Positions 7,244 to 12,504 of a stretch of DNA of 12,504 nt are shown here, one piece after another; the stretch's first letter is position 1, and every line of letters begins with the position of its first letter. The notes beneath the pieces are model-generated. The model had not been told where the DNA came from and made no database searches. It worked only from the letters and a program-made list of their open reading frames with translations. The position numbers and the translations under genes are program-made. The stretch is from Anaerolinea sp. (lineage in GTDB: Bacteria > Chloroflexota > Anaerolineae > Anaerolineales > Villigracilaceae), in the NCBI GenBank assembly GCA_020720965.1, contig DYNS01000042.1, forward strand, positions 1 through 12,504, in the 5' to 3' direction.

Positions 7244-7813
7244 ATGAGAAAAATTATTGTGCTTGAACATATTTCCCTTGACGGCATTATACAAGCCCCA
7301 GGCGGAGCAGAAGAAGATACCAGTGGTGGTTTTGTGGGAGGGTGGATAAGTTCATATTCCGATGAGATTTTGGGAACGCTGCTGCGAAGGCAGATGAACT
7401 TGCCATTCGACCTGTTATTAGGACGTACAACTTTTGAAATTTGGGAGCCCTACTGGCCCCAACATGCGGATATATGGTCCAATGTCAACATTGCAACCAA
7501 GTATGTTGCATCCAATACCAGAACTTCCAGCAACTGGCAGCCATCCGTGTTTCTGGGTGGAGATATTGCAGAAGAAGTCGCAAATCTCAAGCAACAACAA
7601 GGTTTAGATTTGCACGTTTGGGGAAGCGGCAATCTTCTTCAGACGCTTATGAAGCACGATTTGGTAGATACCTTCTGGCTCATGGTATATCCGATAACAT
7701 TGGGCGCTGGAAAGCGGCTATTTGCGGATGGCACAATCCCGATGAGGTTTAAGGTGACGGAGAGCAAAGTTACTCCGAGGGGTGTTATCGTCATGAATTA
7801 TGAACGCGGGTAG
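7244..7813 (+). CDS. Dihydrofolate reductase-like protein (RibD C-terminal family)
   Basis: A 189-residue stand-alone protein of the RibD_C/DHFR-like fold, the family of YwjB/YyaP-type predicted NADPH-dependent reductases of unknown substrate. Visible family marks are the N-terminal strand IIVLEHISLDGI, the LLLGRTTFEIWEPYWP segment (57-72), GSGNLLQTLMKHDLVDTFWL (127-146) and PITLGAGKRLF (150-160). The length is normal and no cytidine-deaminase domain is attached, so it is not a full riboflavin RibD. AAGGA lies nine bases before ATG 7244. It stands alone between the tRNA-Pro fragment and the tRNA-Ser genes. Its base composition is nearer the AT-rich integrase than miaB. If the att interpretation is right it is on the chromosomal side of the junction. 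True folate reductase activity is not implied. Confidence 0.85.
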   Translation: MRKIIVLEHISLDGIIQAPGGAEEDTSGGFVGGWISSYSDEILGTLLRRQMNLPFDLLLGRTTFEIWEPYWPQHADIWSNVNIATKYVASNTRTSSNWQPSVFLGGDIAEEVANLKQQQGLDLHVWGSGNLLQTLMKHDLVDTFWLMVYPITLGAGKRLFADGTIPMRFKVTESKVTPRGVIVMNYERG

Positions 7814-7888
7814 CCAAACTTGGCTTTTTTTGCCAAAAACGACCAACCTGCCTGTGGGTTGGGATACTCTGTCGCAGTTAAATAAAAA

Positions 7889-7921
7889 AAGATTGCCTCG
7901 ACTGGTACTCGAGGCAATCTT
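7889..7921 (-). terminator. Rho-independent terminator for the tRNA-Ser transcripts
   Basis: AAGATTGCCTCGA (7889-7901) and TCGAGGCAATCTT (7909-7921) form a perfect 13-bp stem with a 7-base loop. On the minus strand the stem runs into a run of T residues (the A-run at about 7884-7890), so it terminates leftward transcription from the tRNA-Ser genes. No T-run follows on the plus strand, so it is less good for the RibD-C-like gene. Confidence 0.85.
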
Positions 7922-8000
7922 CATACACGGAAGCAGAATTTGTCGGATGCACACCAACTACTGCGTTTTTGCCTTTGGTAAGGCAGGTTCCGTGTCTCAG

Positions 8001-8091
8001 CGGGGAGGGCGGGATTCGAACCCGCGGCGGAGGTTTAAGCCCCCGCACTCACTTAGCAGGCGAGCCCATTCAGCCACTCTGGCACCTCCCC
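8001..8091 (-). tRNA. tRNA-Ser(GCU)
   Basis: On the minus strand this folds as a type II tRNA with a long variable arm. The acceptor stem is GGGGAGG/CCTCCCC with discriminator G, and the anticodon stem is CTCGC/GTGAG with loop CTGCTAA. The anticodon GCU (at 8055-8057) reads AGU/AGC serine codons. The T arm is GCGGG-TTCGAAT-CCCGC. The genome encodes CTGA rather than CCA after the discriminator, so CCA is added after transcription. It lies 35 bases downstream of the other tRNA-Ser and is probably co-transcribed with it. Confidence 0.96.
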
Positions 8092-8126
8092 AATAGGGGA
8101 AAAATTTTTAAGGACCTTTCCCTCTG

Positions 8127-8211
8127 CGGAGGGAGTGGGATTCGAACCCACGGTGGCTTGCGCCACGACGGTTTTCAAGACCGTTACCTTAAACCGCTCG
8201 GTCATCCCTCC
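8127..8211 (-). tRNA. tRNA-Ser(UGA)
   Basis: On the minus strand the acceptor stem is GGAGGGA/TCCCTCC with discriminator G. The anticodon stem ACGGT/ACCGT encloses loop CTTGAAA, giving anticodon UGA (8175-8177) for UCN serine codons. A long variable arm (GTGGC-GCAA-GCCAC) confirms a serine-type tRNA. The T arm is GTGGG-TTCGAAT-CCCAC and CCA is not encoded. With A36, A37 and A38 this tRNA is the kind of substrate modified by MiaA and MiaB; miaB starts 110 bases away on the opposite strand. Confidence 0.96.
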
Positions 8212-8222
8212 GAGCGCATCCG

Positions 8223-8231
8223 ATTTTACCA
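8223..8231 (-). promoter_or_regulatory. Extended -10 promoter element of the tRNA-Ser pair
   Basis: On the minus strand this reads TGGTAAAAT, an extended -10, ending 11 bases before the mature 5' end of tRNA-Ser(UGA). No good -35 hexamer is seen at 17 bases. It lies back to back with the miaB promoter. Confidence 0.55.
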
Positions 8232-8280
8232 TAACTTCCCCCACCCTGCCCCACCTCTTTCCAAATCACATCCGCCAGGC

Positions 8281-8289
8281 TGGTATAAT
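8281..8289 (+). promoter_or_regulatory. Extended -10 promoter element of miaB
   Basis: TGGTATAAT is a perfect -10 hexamer (8284-8289) with the TGn extension. No clear -35 is visible. Transcription would start near 8296, leaving a leader of about 25 bases that contains the ribosome site AAGGA (8310-8314). Confidence 0.7.
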
Positions 8290-8320
8290 CCGCACCTACT
8301 TTTACCCGTAAGGATACCCC

Positions 8321-9655
8321 ATGAAATACCACATCTGGACCGAAGGATGCCAAATGAACGTAGCCGACTCGCAGCGGGTTGCCTCTGCGCTGGAGCATTT
8401 GGGCTACCAACTTACCCAACAACCCGCCGAGGCGGATGTGCTGGTGCTGAATACCTGCGTGGTACGCCAATCCGCCGAAGATAAAGCCTACGGGCGCCTC
8501 AGCTCCTTCCGCCCTCTCAAACAAAAGAACCCCAACCTCATCATCAACCTGATGGGCTGCCTGGTAGGCGTGCGTGGACACGAAAAACTAAAAGCCCGCT
8601 TCCCGTATGTGGATGTCTTCTCCCCCCCCTCCGACCCCGGACCTCTTATCTCGCACCTCACCCAGGGAGAAATCCGCTCGTTGGAAGATGCCGAAACCAC
8701 CCGGCGCTTTCTGGCAATGGACGAAGAATTAACCCTGCCCCTTCACGAACAGGGAAAACTCGTCTCGGCACACATCCCGGTTGTATATGGCTGTTCGCAC
8801 GCCTGCACCTTCTGCATCATCCCCTACAAACGCGGGGTGGAACGCTCCCGTCCGGTGGGCGACATCCTGGCAGAAGCCCGCGCCCTGGCAAAACAAGGCG
8901 TAAAAGAGATTACCCTGCTTGGGCAAATTGTAGATAGATACGGCAAAGACATCCCGGATGGACCCAACCTGGCGGTGTTGCTACGCCTGCTTAACGAGGT
9001 GGAAGGCATTCAGCGGATTCGCTTTCTCACCTCCCACCCCAACTACTTCGGGGAAGACATCATCGAAGCGGTGGCGGAACTGCCCAAGGTCATGCCGCAT
9101 TTTGAAATTCCAATTCAAGCCGGGGATGATGAAGTGCTGGAAAACATGAAACGCGGCTACACCCAGGCGCAATTCCGCACCCTTGTTGGCAAAATCCGCG
9201 CCCGAATCCCACAGGCATCCATCGCCACAGACATTATTGTCGGCTTTCCCGGCGAAACCGAAGCGCAATTTATGCAAACCTGGCAAACCCTGGCAGATTT
9301 GAAGTTGGATGTCGCTCACCTGGCACGTTACTCCGTGCGCGAAGGCACAGTTGCCACCCGCCGCATGGTGGATAACGTGAGCGATGAAGAAAAAATGCGC
9401 CGGTTTCGGATGCTGGAAGAACTGCAAGAGCAGGTCGTAGGCGAAATCAACGCCCGTTACCAGGGCGAGCAAGTACAAGTGTTATTTGAAGAGCAGGTCA
9501 AAGGTCGCTGGCGCGGACGCACCCCCACAAACAAATTGGTCTTTTTAGAATCGGAGCAAGATTTACGCGGGCAAATTCTCCCCGTTACCATCACCTGGAC
9601 AGGACCCTGGTCTATGCAGGGCAGCCTGGCAAAGCAACCCTTGCGTCTGGGTTAG
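8321..9655 (+). CDS. miaB: tRNA-2-methylthio-N6-dimethylallyladenosine synthase MiaB
   Basis: A 444-residue radical-SAM methylthiotransferase that adds a methylthio group to i6A37 of tRNAs reading UNN codons. The N-terminal UPF0004 domain has its three auxiliary-cluster cysteines C10 (TEGCQMN), C46 (LNTCVVR) and C80 (LMGCLVG). The radical-SAM CxxxCxxC is C158, C162 and C165 (GCSHACTFCIIPYKRG). A TRAM domain occupies about residues 375-440 (QVLFEE, GRTPTNKLVF). TEGCQMN and IPYKRGVERSRP favour MiaB over RimO or MtaB. One local oddity is LLGQIVDRYGKD (about 198-209), where better-known MiaB proteins have LLGQNVNSYG. AAGGA lies six bases before ATG 8321 and an extended -10 lies further upstream. 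A 44-bp palindromic terminator starts 5 bases after the stop. Housekeeping gene, with no sign of transfer. Confidence 0.95.
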   Translation: MKYHIWTEGCQMNVADSQRVASALEHLGYQLTQQPAEADVLVLNTCVVRQSAEDKAYGRLSSFRPLKQKNPNLIINLMGCLVGVRGHEKLKARFPYVDVFSPPSDPGPLISHLTQGEIRSLEDAETTRRFLAMDEELTLPLHEQGKLVSAHIPVVYGCSHACTFCIIPYKRGVERSRPVGDILAEARALAKQGVKEITLLGQIVDRYGKDIPDGPNLAVLLRLLNEVEGIQRIRFLTSHPNYFGEDIIEAVAELPKVMPHFEIPIQAGDDEVLENMKRGYTQAQFRTLVGKIRARIPQASIATDIIVGFPGETEAQFMQTWQTLADLKLDVAHLARYSVREGTVATRRMVDNVSDEEKMRRFRMLEELQEQVVGEINARYQGEQVQVLFEEQVKGRWRGRTPTNKLVFLESEQDLRGQILPVTITWTGPWSMQGSLAKQPLRLG

Positions 9656-9660
9656 GACGC

Positions 9661-9704
9661 TGTAAAAGAGAACCTCCCACAATTGTGGGAGGTTCTCTTT
9701 TACA
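9661..9704. terminator. 44-bp perfect palindrome, bidirectional terminator
   Basis: Positions 9661-9682 and 9683-9704 are exact reverse complements (TGTAAAAGAGAACCTCCCAC and its mirror), with no spacer. As RNA it forms a GC-rich stem with A- and U-rich feet on both strands. It serves the convergent miaB and pilin genes, and its right foot contains the pilin stop codon. Confidence 0.92.
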
Positions 9705-9843
9705 AACCGTCTACGACCGACATATACAAGTCGCCAACGCTTCCGCCCAGTGTTGAGATTGCGATAATAATGATAAAAGCAACGAGAATGAGAATAAACG
9801 CATACTCCACCATGCCTTGGGCTTTTTGCGGCTCACCCATCAT
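9700..9843 (-). CDS. Flp-type pilin-like small protein
   Basis: A 47-residue protein: a short polar head (MMGEPQKAQGMVEYAFILIL), then one hydrophobic helix (about residues 15-30, rich in Ile) and a short tail ending SVVDGL. The AQGMVEY segment matches Flp/Fap pilins, where prepilin peptidase cuts so that Glu becomes residue +5; cleavage after A8 would fit. Mature Flp pilins polymerise into Tad-type pili. I chose ATG 9843 because GGAGG (9852-9856 on the minus strand) is eight bases upstream; ATG 9840 is the alternative. A good promoter lies further upstream. No tad assembly genes are in the window, so this is an orphan pilin gene here. The stop codon falls inside the terminator palindrome. Confidence 0.85.
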   Translation of the reverse strand: MMGEPQKAQGMVEYAFILILVAFIIIIAISTLGGSVGDLYMSVVDGL

Positions 9844-9874
9844 ACACATCACCTCCTTTCAGGCGATATGTTTC

Positions 9875-9902
9875 ATTTTAACAACTTTGTAACTTTTTTC
9901 AA
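9875..9902 (-). promoter_or_regulatory. Promoter of the Flp-type pilin gene
   Basis: On the minus strand TTGAAA (9897-9902) and TAAAAT (9875-9880) are separated by 16 bases, and the -10 carries a TGT extension. Both hexamers match the sigma70 consensus well. The leader to ATG 9843 is about 25 bases and holds GGAGG. Confidence 0.72.
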
Positions 9903-9935
9903 TGATTTTATAAAGTCCGCCAGTCGATGAAAATG

Positions 9936-10610
9936 TTAGGAAACGGGATTTACCTGGTTTTGAGGGTATGGGCAGGTATCACGCAACGGGCAAACGCCAC
10001 ATTGGGGGCGGCGGGCGTGGCAAACCTCCCTGCCCAGGCGAATGAGATTAAGGTGGGCGGCGTAATAGGTCTGCGGGGGCAGGAGGGCTTCCAGATGCGG
10101 GTGAGCCTCCTCTACGCTCATTTTCTCCGGGCGCAGCCCAAGCCGCCCACTCACCCGGTACACATGCGTATCCACCGGCAGGGCGGGGCGATTAAGCGAA
10201 AAGCACAGGACAATGGCGGCAGTTTTGGGTCCCACTCCGTTAAACTTCATCAGCCAGGCGCGGGCTTCTTCCAGGGACAGGTCTGCCAAAAAGGAAAGGT
10301 CTAAGCTGCCGCGCTCGGCGGTGATTTGACGCAAAACCTGCTGAATGCGCGGCGCTTTCTGATTCGCCAAGCCCGCCACACGAACCGCCTCCGTTACCTC
10401 AGCAGTTGGGGCATCCCGCACCGCTTCCCAGGTGGGGAGGCGCTCCCGAAGGGCATAAAAGGCTTTGTCGCGGTTGATGTCGTTGGTGTTTTGCGAGAGA
10501 ATGGTGGAGACGAGTTCATCCAGGGCGGGGAGGGGGTTGCGCCAAATCGGTTCTCCGTAGTGCGCCAGCAAAACCTGATGAATGTGAAGAGCGCGTTGAG
10601 CGGGGTTCAT
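9936..10610 (-). CDS. nth: Endonuclease III (DNA glycosylase/AP lyase)
   Basis: A 224-residue HhH-GPD base-excision-repair enzyme that removes oxidised pyrimidines and cleaves the resulting abasic site. The helix-hairpin-helix is FNGVGPKTAAIVL (123-135) with catalytic Lys129, equivalent to K120 of the E. coli enzyme. The catalytic Asp is D147 (PVDTHVYRV). The [4Fe-4S] ligands C197, C204, C207 and C213 have the canonical C-x6-C-x2-C-x5-C spacing. Length is normal for bacterial Nth. Its ATG overlaps the asparaginase stop by 4 bases (ATGA), so translation is coupled and it is the last gene of a three-gene operon. The pilin gene downstream has its own promoter. Confidence 0.95.
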   Translation of the reverse strand: MNPAQRALHIHQVLLAHYGEPIWRNPLPALDELVSTILSQNTNDINRDKAFYALRERLPTWEAVRDAPTAEVTEAVRVAGLANQKAPRIQQVLRQITAERGSLDLSFLADLSLEEARAWLMKFNGVGPKTAAIVLCFSLNRPALPVDTHVYRVSGRLGLRPEKMSVEEAHPHLEALLPPQTYYAAHLNLIRLGREVCHARRPQCGVCPLRDTCPYPQNQVNPVS

Positions 10611-11653
10611 GGCGTTGGTGTGGGGCGGAATGCCGGGCGGCTGAAACCGATGAAGAGATTGCGGAAGTTTCGCAGCTCGGTTTCGGGTCCCAGGTCTGCC
10701 AGGGCTTGAGATTCTTCGGGGGTGAGCGCCCCCAGGAATTGAAGCAGGGCAAGGGATACGCCGTGTCGGGCGCGGGCGGTACTGTCGCCATCGCTAATTT
10801 TGATGACAATGCCCATGCCGGGCGAGTGCGGCGCGAGCGCCCCCGGCAGAATTGCCATGCCCTGATAGCCTTCTGCGCCCATTTTGGAGAGGATGCGCCC
10901 ACCGGTGGCTTGCATGAGACGGGTGTCGAAGCGCCCCGGTCCGGCGACCATTTGCGGGTGGGTTGTCATGGCGTGGGTGATGGTTCGGCAGGCGGCGGCG
11001 CGTTGCGGGGCAAGCAAGTTCGGGTCGACGAGTCTGGCGTAGCCGAGGGCGGCGTTGTAGAGGGGGATGGCGAAGTTAGGGGCGGAGCAGCCATCTGTTC
11101 CTACTTCCACCTGTCCGGGGTTGACGGAGCACATTTCTGCAAAGGCGTGCAGGATGCTTTCCTGAACAGGGTGTTCGTTTTGCAGGTAGGTGGGGGTGGG
11201 CAGGTGACGCAGGAGGGCATGGGCTAGCATGCCGGTATGCTTGCCAGAGCAGTTATGGCGCTGAGGGGTGGGGGATTCTCCGCGTTTTTTGAGGGCGTCT
11301 GCGGTGGGTTCGTGAAAGGGGTAGTGAACGCCGCAGAGCAGGTCTGCTTCGCTTATCCCTATTTTGGCTTGCAAGGCGAGGAGGGTTTCGACATGTTCGT
11401 CTGTGCCAGAGTGGGAGGCGCAGAGGATGGCAATTTCTTTGGGGGTGAGGGCGTAGTGTTCATGTCCGCCGCGCTCGATGAAGGGGAGAGCCTGAAAGGG
11501 CTTGGCGGTAGAGCGCAGGTAGGTGGTGTGGTGCGGGTCTCCGAGGGAGGAGAGCAGGTTGCCTTGCGAATCTACGATGGCGTAAGCGCCGTAGTGAATC
11601 GATTCCACGATGTTGCCGCGAGTGAGCTCGAAGATGGGTTGGTAGGGGGTCAT
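10607..11653 (-). CDS. L-asparaginase II family (Rhizobium etli ReAV-like)
   Basis: A 348-residue enzyme of the asparaginase II (class 3, serine/zinc) family, which hydrolyses L-asparagine to aspartate and ammonia and is unrelated in fold to E. coli AnsA/AnsB. The residues reported for ReAV occur at the same numbers here: S48 and K51 (YLRSTAKPFQA), S80 (ILCASHSGTDEH), C135 and K138 (HNCSGKHTGML) and C189 (GTDGCSAPNFAIP). K257 (GGRILSKMGAEG) probably supplies the second lysine. Length is typical. No signal peptide is seen, so it should be cytoplasmic. It starts two bases after the stop of the upstream metallo-beta-lactamase-fold gene and overlaps nth at its end. The start has only a weak ribosome site (GGA), consistent with coupling. 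Confidence 0.92.
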   Translation of the reverse strand: MTPYQPIFELTRGNIVESIHYGAYAIVDSQGNLLSSLGDPHHTTYLRSTAKPFQALPFIERGGHEHYALTPKEIAILCASHSGTDEHVETLLALQAKIGISEADLLCGVHYPFHEPTADALKKRGESPTPQRHNCSGKHTGMLAHALLRHLPTPTYLQNEHPVQESILHAFAEMCSVNPGQVEVGTDGCSAPNFAIPLYNAALGYARLVDPNLLAPQRAAACRTITHAMTTHPQMVAGPGRFDTRLMQATGGRILSKMGAEGYQGMAILPGALAPHSPGMGIVIKISDGDSTARARHGVSLALLQFLGALTPEESQALADLGPETELRNFRNLFIGFSRPAFRPTPTP

Positions 11654-11655
11654 GG

Positions 11656-12504
11656 TTATTCGTCCAGGTAGTCCTGGTCTGGGACAGCGAGGTAGTTGCG
11701 GGCGTAGTAGTGGCGCAAGCCGTGCGCCAGGCGTTGTACGTATTGTTTATGGCGCTCGGAGGAGACGTTTAAGCCGGACATGAGGTCTTGAACGATGACT
11801 TCTACTGCATCGGCTTCGGCGTTTTGCTGGGAAAGCGATACCAGTTTTTCCTGGGTGCGGGCGAGCATCTGAAGTTGGGATTGCAAATGGGCGAGGTTGA
11901 CGATTCCGCCGCGCCCGCTAACGATGGTGTAGTCTTTGTATTCTTGCATGAGATGGCGCAGGGAGGTTTGCCATTCGGTGAGGTTGGCGCTGCCAAAAAA
12001 GGCGGGTTGGTCTTTGACGACCAAATCGCCTACGAATACGATGCGGGGGTTGGGGAGGATTGCCCAGCAAGCGCCGGAGGCGGGACCGGGGTGATGCTCT
12101 ATGATGACCGGGAAGTTGCTCCATTCGATGTGGAGTTGGGCGGTGAAGGTGATTTCTGGCGGAACCCAGCGAATGTTACCCAAGCCTCCGGCGGCTTCCC
12201 AGTCTGCGCCGGTTTCTTCGCCTTGGGGTCTAAAGGTGTTGGGGCGGCTGCGGAAGGTTTGGGCGGTTTTTTCGTGGGCAAGGACGGTGCAGTCCATGGA
12301 GCGGGCACCGAGGGTGCGGTCGGGGTGTGAGTCCAGGTTGACAAGGAGGCGTTCCACGCCGCTGTTTAGCCCCAGCAGGGCGGCACGCCAGGAGCGTCCG
12401 TCTTCGGGGAGGGGGGGCGCGTCAATTTGAATCAGTCCGTGTGGCAGGGCAATGGCTCCGAGGGTGACGCCGGGGTAGTGGTCTTCCATAAAGACTTGGG
12501 GGGC
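11656..12504 (-). CDS. Metallo-beta-lactamase-fold protein with degenerate metal site, possibly 5'-partial
   Basis: The frame is open to the right edge. The first ATG in the window (12489) has no ribosome site, so the true start may lie beyond the edge. Counting from that ATG (277 residues), the layout is that of an MBL-fold hydrolase: ALPHGLIQIDAPPLPEDGRS, then LLVNLDSHPDRTLGARSMDC where the HxHxDH loop is expected, PVIIEHHPGPASGACWAILP for the GH loop, and IVFVGDLVVKDQPAFFGS for the metal-bridging Asp. However, the ligand loop reads D53-S-H55-P-D57-R58, so the first and last His of the motif are replaced, and the GH loop has Pro for His (PGP, 134-136). D155 is kept. It may be a non-zinc or catalytically altered member. 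The last ~80 residues are helical (residues 196-262). First gene of the MBL-asparaginase-nth operon. Confidence 0.8.
   Translation of the reverse strand, partial: APQVFMEDHYPGVTLGAIALPHGLIQIDAPPLPEDGRSWRAALLGLNSGVERLLVNLDSHPDRTLGARSMDCTVLAHEKTAQTFRSRPNTFRPQGEETGADWEAAGGLGNIRWVPPEITFTAQLHIEWSNFPVIIEHHPGPASGACWAILPNPRIVFVGDLVVKDQPAFFGSANLTEWQTSLRHLMQEYKDYTIVSGRGGIVNLAHLQSQLQMLARTQEKLVSLSQQNAEADAVEVIVQDLMSGLNVSSERHKQYVQRLAHGLRHYYARNYLAVPDQDYLDE

Noticed and set aside
7818..7862. Small hairpins after the RibD-C-like gene (TTGGC/GCCAA and CCAACC/GGTTGG)
   Set aside because: Stems of 5-6 bp without a following T-run; too weak to call terminators.
7800..8484. Frames across the tRNA-Ser region in both strands
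   Set aside because: They translate tRNA sequence (for example the GGIRTRG-like string typical of tRNA-Ser read as protein) and run into miaB out of frame.
9683..9892. Plus-strand frame of 69 codons
   Set aside because: It is antisense to the Flp-type pilin gene, which has a promoter, ribosome site and a family motif; the plus frame starts in the middle of the palindrome.
1..12504. CRISPR array or insertion sequence
   Set aside because: No regularly spaced repeats, no DDE transposase and no terminal inverted repeats with target duplications were seen.

Overview
The window looks like chromosomal DNA of a Chloroflexota bacterium, probably Anaerolineae-like. This is an inference from gene style: a secreted protein with a Thr/Pro-rich linker after its signal peptide, a very short Flp-type pilin, and the flavour of the miaB, nth and asparaginase genes. 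No rRNA or other marker fixes the taxonomy.

Left part (1-3975, minus strand): one uninterrupted reading frame of 1325 codons that runs off the left edge. It encodes a secreted SpvB/RHS (YD-repeat) protein: signal peptide, Thr/Pro linker, beta-rich region ending in an HFT motif, SpvB domain, then YD repeats. Short frames on the opposite strand here are shadows of it. A 334-bp divergent intergenic region with two dyads separates it from a tyrosine recombinase gene (4310-5200, plus).

Middle part (5201-7201): a possible mini-transcript, a bidirectional terminator, a VapBC-type toxin-antitoxin pair (minus strand), and a second, more AT-rich tyrosine integrase (6218-7090, plus). Twelve bases after the integrase stop begins the 3' half of a tRNA-Pro(CGG), with anticodon loop, anticodon-stem 3' strand, T arm, acceptor 3' strand and discriminator, but no 5' half. 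A perfect 20-bp hairpin follows. This is the layout of an attachment site, and the best reading is that 7103-7144 marks the right end of an integrated element extending left (integrase, VapBC, perhaps the Xer-like recombinase and the RHS gene). The intact tRNA-Pro and the left end are not in the window.

Right part (7202-12504): ordinary chromosome. It holds a RibD-C/dihydrofolate-reductase-like protein, two tRNA-Ser genes (GCU and UGA, minus) with a minus-strand terminator, and miaB with an extended -10 promoter divergent from the tRNA promoter. A 44-bp perfect palindrome serves as terminator between miaB and a convergent 47-residue Flp-type pilin gene whose stop codon lies inside it. A tight minus-strand operon follows: metallo-beta-lactamase-fold protein (5' end at or beyond the right edge), type II (Rhizobium-like) L-asparaginase, and endonuclease III. 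The last two overlap by 4 bases.

The most interesting items are the tRNA-Pro half-site next to the integrase, the RHS/SpvB gene with a possible self-cleavage motif, and the dif-like dyad just upstream of the Xer-like recombinase.
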